A DNA stretch of 21,552 nucleotides, from NCBI GenBank assembly GCA_964236445.1, contig CAXSDR010000064.1:1-21552 (forward strand), read 5' to 3'. Shown in pieces: positions 1-6,958 of this stretch (within the stretch, counting starts at the first letter, position 1; each line of letters starts with the position of its first letter). A model generated the notes under the pieces. It saw only the letters and a program-made list of their open reading frames with translations, ran no database searches and was not told where the DNA came from. The DNA is from CAXSDR01 sp964236445 (GTDB lineage Bacteria > Actinomycetota > Actinomycetes > Motilibacterales > Motilibacteraceae). The position numbers and the translations under genes are program-made.

Positions 1-16
1 GGTCGGCCGGGTTGGC

Positions 17-22
17 TAGACT
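17..22 (+). promoter_or_regulatory. putative -10 box for the first operon
   Basis: TAGACT fits the actinobacterial TANNNT -10 pattern and lies about 48 bases before the GTG start at 70. That leaves a leader of about 40 bases that includes the GGGAGG ribosome binding site at 59-64. The -35 region would lie off the window edge, so the promoter cannot be fully judged. Confidence 0.35.
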
Positions 23-69
23 CTCGTCCCCGTGGCAGGTGGTCCGCACGGCGGCTTCGGGAGGTTGGC

Positions 70-822
70 GTGCTGACCTCCTATGCCGCTGGCCGGCTCT
101 TCGCCGAGCGGGTCGGCACCGGGGCGCCGTGCGTCGTCGCCCTGCACGGCTGGCGTCGCGACCGCCACGACCTGGTGCCCGCGCTCGGCGGGCTGGCCGC
201 CGTCTCTCTCGATCTGCCGGGCTTCGGCGCTTCTCCGGTGCCGCCCGAGGCGTGGGGGTCGGCGGACTACGCCGCATTCCTCGCGCCGGTCCTCGACGAC
301 CTCGTCGCCGATTCCGGGCCGCTCGTGGTGCTGGGACACTCCTTCGGCGGTCGCGTCGCCGTGCACCTCGCCGCCTCCCGACCGGACCTCGTGCGCGGCC
401 TGGTGCTGACCGGCGTGCCGCTGCTGCGCCGGGCCGGCGCCGCACCCGGGCCCGCGCTCTCGTTCCGTGTCGCGCGCGCCCTGAACCGGCGCGGGCTCCT
501 GCCCGACGCGCGGATGGCGGCCCTGCGGACGCGCCGGGGATCGGCTGACTACCAGGCAGCCACGGGCGTCATGCGCGACGTCCTCGTCCGGGTGATCAAC
601 GAGTCCTACGACGACCAGCTGCGGGCGACCGCCTGCCCGGTGCGGCTGGTGTGGGGCGAGAACGACACCGCTGCACCCGTGGCGGTGGCCCGCGAAGCCG
701 GGACGCTGTTGGCACGATCGACATTGCAGGTGCTGCCTGGCGTCGACCACTTCGTGCCCACCCGTGATCCCGCGTCGCTGGGCGCTGCGGTGCGTTCGCT
801 GCTGCCGGCGGAGTCGGCGTGA
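70..822 (+). CDS. alpha/beta-fold hydrolase
   Basis: A 250-residue soluble alpha/beta hydrolase. The oxyanion-hole HGW is at 26-28, the nucleophile elbow GHSFGG at 89-94 (Ser91), the acid probably Asp199 in GENDTAAP, and the base His227 in GVDHF, so the triad looks complete. The GTG start at 70 follows GGGAGG at 59-64 with five bases of spacing. The stop overlaps the GTG of the Mur ligase gene by four bases (GTGA), so the two are translationally coupled. The substrate cannot be read from the sequence. Its position ahead of a Mur ligase and an ATP-grasp ligase suggests, as inference, that it acts on a peptide, ester or lipid intermediate of the same pathway. No signal peptide is seen, so a cytoplasmic location is likely. 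Confidence 0.88.
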   Translation: MLTSYAAGRLFAERVGTGAPCVVALHGWRRDRHDLVPALGGLAAVSLDLPGFGASPVPPEAWGSADYAAFLAPVLDDLVADSGPLVVLGHSFGGRVAVHLAASRPDLVRGLVLTGVPLLRRAGAAPGPALSFRVARALNRRGLLPDARMAALRTRRGSADYQAATGVMRDVLVRVINESYDDQLRATACPVRLVWGENDTAAPVAVAREAGTLLARSTLQVLPGVDHFVPTRDPASLGAAVRSLLPAESA

Positions 823-2339
823 GGGATCCGGTCCTGGTCGTTGTCATGCTCGCGGCGGCCGCGGTGGCTTCGCTGCGCTGGTTGAGGGTCGCGCAGCGCG
901 AGCACTACCACCCGGGGTCTGTGACCTTGTTCGCTCGGCGTTGGTTCGTGAAGACGACCCGCGCCAACGCGGTGCTCTTCGCGCTCATGGTGGTGGCCGT
1001 CGTCGTGGCGCTCTGGTGGCCGTGGTCCTGTGTCGTCGTGGCCGTGCTCGTCGCCGCTCTACCACTCGGTCTCGGGCTTAGGGGACGGTCGTCACCGCTC
1101 CGGTGGACGACGCGGCTCAAGACTCTCGCGGCGGTGCTGAGCGGCGTGTGGTTGCTGCTCGTGATCGCAACCGTGTCTGTCGATCAGATTTTCGTGCTGA
1201 CCCTTCCGTTGCTCATGCTGCCCTACCTCGTCGACCTCGCCCTCTGGCTCTGCCTCCCCCTGGAGCGCCGCAAGGCCAAGGTCTTCCTGACGCGCGCGCA
1301 GCTTCGCCTGAATGCTGTTTCTCCCGAAGTCGTTGCCATCACCGGCTCCTACGGCAAGACCTCCACCAAGGAGTACGTCCAGCACCTGCTGACCGGCACC
1401 GTCGCCTCCGTCGCCAGCCCCGCCTCCTTCAACAACCTCGCCGGGCTGAGCCGCACGATCAACGAGCACCTCGCGCCGGGCACCGACGTGCTCGTGGCCG
1501 AGGTCGGCACCTACGGGCCGGGGGAGATCCGCGAGATCTGCGCGTGGCTCAAGCCGACGATCTCCGTCGTGACCGTCGTGGGCCCGGTGCACCTGGAGCG
1601 CATGGGCTCGACGGACAACATCGCTCGTGCCAAGTCGGAGATCTTCGACACCGCAGACGTGGCGATCGTCAATGCCGCCTCGCCTCATGTCGACCTGCTG
1701 ACCGCGGCAGTCAAGCCGGGTGCCCGGCTCGTCCAGGTCGGCGGGCAGAGCGGCACCGAGCGCACCCGCGCCTGGCACGACGAGACCGGCCGGGTGGTGG
1801 TGTCGGTCGACGACGTCGAGATCGCCACGATCGGGGGGGGCGCCACACACGCCACCAACGTCGCCTGTGCGGTCGCGGTCGCACTCGAGCTCGGCGTGCC
1901 CGTCGACCGCATCGCGCAGCGCCTGCACTCCCTGCCCGTCCCAGCGCACCGCAGCGTGCTCTCGACGCTGCCCAGCGGCGTACGCATCATCGACGACACC
2001 TACAACGCCAACCCCGCCGGAGCCGCCGCGGCGTTGCGGCAGCTGACGTCCCTGGAAGGCCCCGGTCTGCGCGTACTCGTGACCCCGGGCATGGTCGAGC
2101 TCGGTCCGCAGCAGGACGAGGCCAACCGTGAGTTCGCAGCAGCGGCCGCCGCACGTCTCGACCATGTCCTCGTGGTGGGCCGCACCAACCGACGGTCGCT
2201 CGTCGACGGCGCAACCGGCGGACGCGCGCAGGTGCACGTCGTTGCCGACCGGGAGGCTGCCGTGGCCTGGGTGCGTGCGACGCTGGGACCCGGCGATGCC
2301 GTGCTCTATGAGAACGACCTGCCGGACCACTACGCGTGA
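819..2339 (+). CDS. membrane-anchored MurF-like Mur ligase family protein
   Basis: A 506-residue Mur ligase family member. The first 150 residues hold several hydrophobic helices (about 4-20, 50-85, 104-147) in place of the usual MurF N-terminal UDP-sugar-binding domain. The ATP-binding loop GSYGKTSTKEY is at 176-186. AEVGTYGPGEI (about 227-237), VGPVHLERMGS (254-264) and AKSE (271-274) match the central domain. DDTYNANP (392-399) matches the MurF C-terminal domain. The end reads ENDLPDHY, where classical MurF has a KGS-type loop. MurF adds D-Ala-D-Ala to UDP-MurNAc-tripeptide; the altered N-terminus makes a lipid-linked or other membrane substrate possible (inference). The GTG start overlaps the hydrolase stop. 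An alternative is a cell-wall side-branch ligase not involved in the main MurF step. Family confidence is high, substrate confidence low. Confidence 0.85.
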   Translation: MRDPVLVVVMLAAAAVASLRWLRVAQREHYHPGSVTLFARRWFVKTTRANAVLFALMVVAVVVALWWPWSCVVVAVLVAALPLGLGLRGRSSPLRWTTRLKTLAAVLSGVWLLLVIATVSVDQIFVLTLPLLMLPYLVDLALWLCLPLERRKAKVFLTRAQLRLNAVSPEVVAITGSYGKTSTKEYVQHLLTGTVASVASPASFNNLAGLSRTINEHLAPGTDVLVAEVGTYGPGEIREICAWLKPTISVVTVVGPVHLERMGSTDNIARAKSEIFDTADVAIVNAASPHVDLLTAAVKPGARLVQVGGQSGTERTRAWHDETGRVVVSVDDVEIATIGGGATHATNVACAVAVALELGVPVDRIAQRLHSLPVPAHRSVLSTLPSGVRIIDDTYNANPAGAAAALRQLTSLEGPGLRVLVTPGMVELGPQQDEANREFAAAAAARLDHVLVVGRTNRRSLVDGATGGRAQVHVVADREAAVAWVRATLGPGDAVLYENDLPDHYA

Positions 2340-2364
2340 ACTCAGTGACGAGAGGCGAGACCGC

Positions 2365-3474
2365 ATGACTGCGATCGGTGTGCTGTTCGGCGGGCCCTCG
2401 CCCGAGCACGACGTCAGCATCCTCACCGGGTTGCAGGCAGCCCGGGTCCTGGGGCAGGCCGGGCAGGAACCGGAAGCCGTCTACTGGACCAAGACCGGTG
2501 ACTTCTTCGCCGTCGACGCTGCACTCGAAGGTCCCGCTTTCGTGCAAGGCGTTCCGGCGAAGGCCCGTCCGCTGACATTGTCGACAGGTGAACAAGGCTT
2601 CGCTGAAGTGCGCAGCATGGGTCGCACCAAGCGGCTCGATGTCGATGTCTTCGTCAACTGCTGCCACGGTGGTGCCGGCGAAGACGGTCGGCTGCAGGGG
2701 ATGCTCGACCTGGCAGGTGTGACCTACACCGGACCGAGCGCGGCAGGTGCCGCACTCGGCATGGACAAGCTCGCGTTCGGCGGCGTCGTCGAGGCGGCGG
2801 GCCTGCCCGCGCTGCCTCGCGCGGCACTGACCTCGGCCGGCCGCTCCTGGCACTTCGACGGGCCGTGGATCCTCAAGCCCCGGTTCGGCGGATCGTCGAT
2901 CGGCATCGAGGTCGTGCATGACATCGAGACGGCGCTCGCCCTGCTCTCAACGTCACCACACCTGAAGTCTGGTGCGGTTGTCGAACCGTTCCGGAAGGCG
3001 TCGTACGACGTGAACGTTGCCGTGCGGCTCGTCGGCGACCCTGCGCTGTCCGCCTTCGAGCGACCGGCTCGCACTGGCGCTGACGACGGATCAGGCATCT
3101 ACAGTTACGAGCAGAAATACCTGGGCGGGCAGGGCATGGAGAGCGCCAAGCGAGAGCTCCCCGCACTGCTGGACGCGGGCTTGCAGCAGCGGCTTAGTGA
3201 GACTGCGTTGCGCATCGCGGACCTCTCACTCGTGCGGGGTGCAGCCCGCATCGACTTTCTCGTTGAGGGTGACGAGTTCTGGGTCAACGAGATCAACACG
3301 ATCCCGGGCTCCCTCGGCCTTTATCTGTGGCGTGCTGCCGGCGTCAGCAACGCCGACGTCATCCTCGGCATGGTCGAGGAGGCCACGCGGGTGCCGACCT
3401 ACGTTCCCGTGACGAGCGGCGCCGACGGCAGGGCCCTCGCCAGCGCGGGCGCGATCGCCAGCAAGCTCGGCTAG
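2365..3474 (+). CDS. D-alanine--D-alanine ligase family ATP-grasp protein
   Basis: A 369-residue ATP-grasp ligase. The N-terminal motif is FGGPSPEHDVS (8-18, Glu14 as in Ddl). HGGAGEDGRLQG (101-112), ILKPRFGGSSIG (169-180), SYEQKYL (247-253), RIDF (295-298) and NEINTIPG (308-315) follow, so the metal ligands Asp297, Glu309 and Asn311 are present. Classical Ddl ends the last motif PGMT; here it is PGSL. The start chosen is ATG 2365, behind GAGAGG at about 2350-2355. An in-frame extension back to 2128 would run inside the Mur ligase gene and is rejected. It lies 25 bases after the Mur ligase, so they are probably cotranscribed. Ddl enzymes join two D-alanines; a D-Ala-D-X product or another dipeptide is also possible. 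Whether this is the housekeeping Ddl cannot be told from the window. Confidence 0.87.
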   Translation: MTAIGVLFGGPSPEHDVSILTGLQAARVLGQAGQEPEAVYWTKTGDFFAVDAALEGPAFVQGVPAKARPLTLSTGEQGFAEVRSMGRTKRLDVDVFVNCCHGGAGEDGRLQGMLDLAGVTYTGPSAAGAALGMDKLAFGGVVEAAGLPALPRAALTSAGRSWHFDGPWILKPRFGGSSIGIEVVHDIETALALLSTSPHLKSGAVVEPFRKASYDVNVAVRLVGDPALSAFERPARTGADDGSGIYSYEQKYLGGQGMESAKRELPALLDAGLQQRLSETALRIADLSLVRGAARIDFLVEGDEFWVNEINTIPGSLGLYLWRAAGVSNADVILGMVEEATRVPTYVPVTSGADGRALASAGAIASKLG

Positions 3475-3512
3475 CTGCCTGCTCAGCCTGGACGACGACG
3501 CAGCCGTGTCGG

Positions 3513-3524
3513 GATGATCCAGCC
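3513..3524 (+). promoter_or_regulatory. putative leaderless -10 element pointing to ATG 3525
   Basis: GATGAT at 3513-3518 is followed by exactly six bases and then ATG at 3525. The same six-base spacing separates probable -10 boxes from the ATG of the genes at 7981, 13838 (minus) and 13890. It therefore marks 3525 as the ancestral start of the TfoX-domain gene, although that ATG is not in frame with the rest of the gene. Confidence 0.4.
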
Positions 3525-3858
3525 ATGGCTTATGACGAAAGTGCTCGCGCAGCGTCTGCGTGACGTGCTCGCCGGTGAGCCCGACCTGACGGAGAAGCGC
3601 ATGTTCGGCGGTCTCGCCTTCCTGCTCGCCGGCCACATGGCGGTCAGCGCCGGCAGCAAGGGGGGCCTGCTGCTGCGGGTCGACCCTGCACGCACCGACT
3701 CGCTCGTCGCGCAGCCGTGGGTGGCAAGGTTCGAGATGCGCGGACGGCAGCTGGATGGCTGGCTCCGAGTCGACGCCGAGGCGGTCGAGACCGACGCCGA
3801 GCTCGAGCGCTGGGTCGCGCAGGGCGTTGCGTACGTGCGTTCGCTGCCGCCCCGCTGA
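3514..3858 (+). CDS. TfoX N-terminal-domain family protein, 5' end apparently frameshifted
   Basis: The open frame encodes 114 residues. From VLAQRLRDVL onward it matches the small TfoX/Sxy N-terminal-domain family: EKRMFGGLAFLL, GLLLRVDP, GWLRVDAE and a typical end AYVRSLPP. Members of this family in actinobacteria usually begin MAYDExLA. Here ATG 3525 gives MAYDE, but the extra A in the A-run 3538-3540 throws that frame to a stop at 3563. Removing one A would give MAYDEVLAQRLRDVL. As the sequence stands, translation could start at ATG 3514 or ATG 3532. Explanations are a sequencing error, a real indel with rescue by another start, or a pseudogene. The family is linked to competence regulation in gamma-proteobacteria, but the function of the stand-alone actinobacterial domain is unknown. 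Confidence 0.75.
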   Translation: MIQPWLMTKVLAQRLRDVLAGEPDLTEKRMFGGLAFLLAGHMAVSAGSKGGLLLRVDPARTDSLVAQPWVARFEMRGRQLDGWLRVDAEAVETDAELERWVAQGVAYVRSLPPR

Positions 3859-3898
3859 GCACCACCGCAGACGCCGTCAGGTCGATGTGGATCACCCA

Positions 3899-3904
3899 TT
3901 GACA
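3899..3904 (+). promoter_or_regulatory. possible -35 box (TTGACA)
   Basis: A consensus TTGACA lies 77 bases before the secreted-protein start. No convincing -10 sits at 16-18 bases; AAGGTA at 3924-3929 is 19 bases away. The following leader can pair CACGGG (3906-3911) with CCCGTG (3950-3955). Weak call. Confidence 0.25.
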
Positions 3905-3981
3905 GCACGGGGAGCGTTCCAGCAAGGTAACGGCAAGCGCTTTCCGGACCCGTGCCCACAGTTGCCACACAGGAGTTCGCC

Positions 3982-4968
3982 ATGTCGAATCGACGCATCG
4001 CCCTGGCCTTCGGCGTTGCCTGCGCCGCTGCCCTCACCGCGGGCGTCTGCGCTGCGTCCAGCGCCTCAGCGCAGCAGCTCGGCAACACCGGGAGCGGCCG
4101 TCCGGCGCTCGCTCCCGTGGGGTCGCGGCTCTACATCGCCTGGACGGGGTCGTCCGGGACGCCTGCTGCCCGCGACCTCAACCTGGGCTGGTCCACGAGC
4201 GAGGGCGCACGCATCCAGAAGGTCCTCCACGGCGAGAAGAGCCCACAGAACGAGGGCCCCGCGCTGCTTGCCGACGGCGCGACCCCACAGTCGAGCACCG
4301 GCGTCTTCATGGCGTGGCCCGCGGGCAACGCGGGCAACACGCTCACCGCGGCCTTCTTCGACGGCACGTCGGTGACGTGCCGCACCGCGTTCGCCGGCAT
4401 CACCACCCCGCACTCGCCCGCCCTGGCCCAGGACCCCAGCGGGGCGCGCTTCGTCGGGTGGGTCGACGAGTCCGCGCACCTCAACATCGCCCGGCTCGAC
4501 AGCAGCACGTGCGCGACGACGCACACCATGAGCCTCACCGCGCCCGTCGTCCTGCCCGACACATCGGTCGCGGGCCCGAGCCTCGCCTACGACCTGACCA
4601 GTGCAGGCCTGGGCATGATGATCACCTGGTCCGGCACCGACTCGGCACACCTCGTCAAGGTCGCGACCTACAACGGCACGACCACGCTGACAAACCGCGG
4701 AACCGTCGACCTGCCGGTCGGCTCGCTCACAGGTCCGTCGATCGGGACGCAGTACGCCGACAACTACCTCTCGTTCCAAGGCACGGACGGGCTGGCCTAC
4801 CTCGCCTACTCCGAGGGCCGCCAGCCCGCAGGTTTCCAGGGTTCGGGCTCGGTCTACAGCCACGGCCTCTCCTCGGCCATCGGCCTCGACGACCCGGTCA
4901 ACCGCCGCGCCTACTTCGACGCGACCGGCCACCTCAACATCTCGTTCTTCTGCTGCAACGCCGAGTGA
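3982..4968 (+). CDS. secreted protein with five ~53-residue repeats (probable beta-propeller)
   Basis: A 328-residue exported protein of unknown function. The start is ATG 3982, six bases after AGGAG (3971-3975), rather than the in-frame ATG at 3952. Residues 1-30 form a Sec-type signal peptide (Arg-Arg, hydrophobic core, cleavage probably after ASA). The mature part contains five repeats with the pattern xP(A/S)(L/I), a variable loop, and a short tryptophan- or phenylalanine-containing strand. The key prolines are at 41, 93, 146, 199 and 252, a spacing of 52-53 residues. AHLNIA and GHLNISF resemble inner strands. This is what a five-bladed propeller or sialidase-like fold would give (inference). 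Cysteines are few, with a Cys-Cys pair near the C-terminus. No catalytic residues can be named; glycan or wall binding is one possibility. Confidence 0.72.
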   Translation: MSNRRIALAFGVACAAALTAGVCAASSASAQQLGNTGSGRPALAPVGSRLYIAWTGSSGTPAARDLNLGWSTSEGARIQKVLHGEKSPQNEGPALLADGATPQSSTGVFMAWPAGNAGNTLTAAFFDGTSVTCRTAFAGITTPHSPALAQDPSGARFVGWVDESAHLNIARLDSSTCATTHTMSLTAPVVLPDTSVAGPSLAYDLTSAGLGMMITWSGTDSAHLVKVATYNGTTTLTNRGTVDLPVGSLTGPSIGTQYADNYLSFQGTDGLAYLAYSEGRQPAGFQGSGSVYSHGLSSAIGLDDPVNRRAYFDATGHLNISFFCCNAE

Positions 4969-5298
4969 AAGAACCGCACCGCGGAGCGCCTACTCGCCGT
5001 GGCCCGGTTGCTCGCGTCGATCACGACGACCTGATGGGCGGACCGTTCCAGCTGGTCCACGACATCGACACCCACCACACCGGTGCCGTACGCCGGGCGA
5101 TGACCGCCAGGACCAGTCGGCCATGACGAGCCGGCCGGGGGAAAGCGGAAGGGTTGCTGACACGACAGCACCGGCGGCAAGCACCCAGCCGCGTGGCCCG
5201 GGACGGCTCGACGTCGCGTCGAACGGCAGGCGGCGAACTGGTCATGGTCCACCCTCACGCGTCAGGCGCGCGGCTGGACAGCCTCGAGGGAAGTCCGT
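4969..5298. other. 330-bp interval with no recognised gene
   Basis: This lies between the stop of the secreted protein and the convergent stop of the minus-strand ATP-grasp gene. Several frames are open on both strands, as expected at this GC content, but none shows a family motif, a good ribosome binding site or a plausible start. A minus-strand stretch near 5000-5100 reads more like protein (GVDVVDQLERSAHQVVVIDA) but matches nothing I can name. It could be a decayed gene. No clear terminator hairpin with a T-run was seen. Confidence 0.4.
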
Positions 5299-6282
5299 TC
5301 ACTGCCCGTTGCGGGCCGCTACGCAATCGGCGATCGCGTCCAGCAGCACCTCGGCCATGGTCGTCCCGGCGGCTTCAACCGCGGCGGGCAGGATCGAGGT
5401 CGGTGTCAGACCGGGGCTCGTGCTCATCTCGAGAAACCAGGCCTTGCCCTCGCCGTCAACGAGGAAGTCGGTGCGGGTGAGGCCCGAGAGCCCCAGCAGC
5501 TCGTGCATGGCCAGCGCGTCACGCTCGCAACGGGCGATGACGTCGTCGGCGAGCCGCGGTGGCGCGTGCATGACGACCTGGTCGGCGGTGTAGCGGGCGG
5601 CATAGTCCACCCGGTGGGACGGCACCTCGAGCTCCACCGGAGGCAGCACCCGCGGCGAGCCCTTGCGCGTGACGATCGAGACGGCGACGTCTATGCCGTC
5701 GACGTGCTGCTCGAGCAGCACGTCCTCGCCGTAGGCCAGGCAGCGCTGCACGGCGGCCGGCAGCTCGGCCCGCGTGGCCACGATGCTGAGGCCGAGGGCC
5801 GAGCCGCCGCGGACCGGTTTGACGACGAGGGGGAGCCCTAGCGAGGCGACCGCCAGGTCTAGCAGGGCCCGTGCTCCCAGCTCCTCGAAGCTCTGTCGCG
5901 GGAACGACAGCGACGGTGGGGTCGCGATGCCCGCGTGCACGGCGAGCGCTTTCGCCGTCACCTTGTCATAGGCCAGCCGCGCGGGCCCGGGGGCCGACCC
6001 GACGTAGGGCAGTCCGAGCGCGTCGAGCACCTCGGCCACCACTCCGTCCTCACCCCGCGGGCCGTGGAGGGCGTTGACGACGACGCAGGGCGCGGCTTCG
6101 TGCAGGCGGGCGATCGCGCCGTCGTCGAGGTCGACCAGCACGGCATGGTGCGGCGAGCGCGCGAGGGCGTCGACCACCCGCTGCCCCGACCACAGGGAGA
6201 CCTCGCGCTCGTGCGACGCCCCGCCCGCCAGGACCAGGACGGTCTGTTCGTCGGCGGGCGCGGGAACCTGTCGGTCGCTCAC
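5299..6282 (-). CDS. second D-Ala-D-Ala ligase-like ATP-grasp protein
   Basis: A 327-residue ATP-grasp protein of the Ddl family. Motifs in order: LAGGASHEREVSL (18-30), NALHGPRGEDG (70-80), the VVKPVRGGSALG region (153-164, Lys155), EQHVDGID (191-198), VDYAARY (225-231), RTDF (270-273) and LEMSTSPGLTPTS (284-296). The metal-ligand triad of Ddl is normally Asp, Glu, Asn; here Asp272 and Glu285 are kept but the Asn of the NTSPG motif is Ser287. The start is GTG 6282, with AGAGG eight to nine bases upstream. It follows the DUF1349 gene in the same direction and is probably cotranscribed. It differs clearly from the Ddl-like protein at 2365 and may make a different D-amino-acid-containing dipeptide, or be a weak or specialised ligase (inference). 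Confidence 0.85.
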   Translation of the reverse strand: MSDRQVPAPADEQTVLVLAGGASHEREVSLWSGQRVVDALARSPHHAVLVDLDDGAIARLHEAAPCVVVNALHGPRGEDGVVAEVLDALGLPYVGSAPGPARLAYDKVTAKALAVHAGIATPPSLSFPRQSFEELGARALLDLAVASLGLPLVVKPVRGGSALGLSIVATRAELPAAVQRCLAYGEDVLLEQHVDGIDVAVSIVTRKGSPRVLPPVELEVPSHRVDYAARYTADQVVMHAPPRLADDVIARCERDALAMHELLGLSGLTRTDFLVDGEGKAWFLEMSTSPGLTPTSILPAAVEAAGTTMAEVLLDAIADCVAARNGQ

Positions 6283-6949
6283 CGGGGCAGCCTCTCACGC
6301 GCCTGTTTCCGGTCCGGCGGGAGCGGCGCCGCCGAGGGGCTGCGGTCGGCTCGTGCAACGAACGGTCGCCGGGGCCGATCGAGAAGCCCGTGAACCGCAC
6401 CGTCAGGCCGGCGCGCTCAGGCGAGCAGTAGTAGGGCCCGGCGGATGCCGCCGCTGCCGGGTCGAGGTGCGCGACGCGCACCAGCTGCCAGTCGCCGCCG
6501 GCCGCCCGCGCCCGGAAGATCAGCGCATCACCGAGTCGGGACACCCGCATGGTGACGGTCTGACCGGCCCACTGCGGCACCGGCGCCATCGACCAGTCCG
6601 AGTTCGGTGCGGTCAGGACGGCGCCTAGCTGCGGGGAGCCGTCGCTCGTCTCCACGCCCGACTTCGCCCAGGTCGACCCGTCGACCCGTCGACCCGTCGA
6701 CCCGTCGACGCGCACGAGGACCCCCGCCTGGTCATAGAGCGCGGGCAGGTCGGCGACGAAGCTCACCGTCGCCGCCTCGCCCTCCTGGAGCGGGCGGAGC
6801 AGGGCGTGACCGCTGTCACGGACGAAGCCGTACGACGTGGTCCGCCAGAAGTCCGAACCCTTCGCCGCCTCGACGAGGAGGTCGGCACCGTCGATCCGGT
6901 GGACCGGCTCGTTGAGCCAGGTCCCTGTCGTCCATGCGGCGTTGGTCAT
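6050..6949 (-). CDS. DUF1349 family protein with out-of-frame C-terminal run-on
   Basis: Residues 1 to about 200 match DUF1349 (concanavalin-A-like fold; biochemical role uncertain): DFWRTTSYGFVRDSGH, YDQAGVLVR, WAKSGVE, LGAVLT, GPYYCSPERAGLTVRFTGF and SLHE. Members are usually about 190-210 residues. Here the frame lacks a stop and runs on to 299 residues as arginine-rich, random-looking sequence over 233 bases of the downstream Ddl-like gene. The other two frames stop at 6295-6297 or exactly overlap the GTG of that gene (6279-6281), so a small indel near 6283-6350 or loss of the stop is likely. Residues 81-94 contain a duplicated VDGST motif from an 8-bp tandem repeat. The start is ATG 6949, with AAGGTGA a few bases upstream. 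It is divergent from ppk2. Confidence 0.72.
   Translation of the reverse strand: MTNAAWTTGTWLNEPVHRIDGADLLVEAAKGSDFWRTTSYGFVRDSGHALLRPLQEGEAATVSFVADLPALYDQAGVLVRVDGSTGRRVDGSTWAKSGVETSDGSPQLGAVLTAPNSDWSMAPVPQWAGQTVTMRVSRLGDALIFRARAAGGDWQLVRVAHLDPAAAASAGPYYCSPERAGLTVRFTGFSIGPGDRSLHEPTAAPRRRRSRRTGNRRVRGCPGERPTGSRARRRTDRPGPGGRGVARARGLPVVGAAGGRRPRALAAPCRAGRPRRRRDRPPARSRALRRRQRPPRPAG
6672..6709. repeat. 8-bp tandem repeat (GTCGACCC) inside the DUF1349 gene
   Basis: Four complete copies of GTCGACCC (6672, 6680, 6688, 6696) are followed by a six-base partial copy, 38 bp in all. On the coding strand they give VDGSTGRRVDGST. Relatives, as I remember the family, have only one VDxxTW segment here, so three extra units (24 bp, in frame) appear to have been added. 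Because eight is not a multiple of three, gain or loss of a single unit shifts the frame and truncates the protein. Confidence 0.9.
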
Positions 6950-6958
6950 GTCGTCACC

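Noticed and set aside
2128..2364. N-terminal extension of the Ddl-like gene to 2128
   Set aside because: It lies within the Mur ligase gene in another frame. ATG 2365 has a ribosome binding site and starts directly at the family N-terminus.
1092..2426. Long minus-strand open frame (444 codons) opposite the Mur ligase
   Set aside because: The composition is a typical high-GC antisense shadow. The plus strand carries a complete set of Mur ligase motifs.
4990..5258. Possible transposase remnant on the minus strand
   Set aside because: The segment GVDVVDQLERSAHQVVVIDA loosely recalled IS110-type N-termini, but there are no terminal repeats, no catalytic motif and no continuation.
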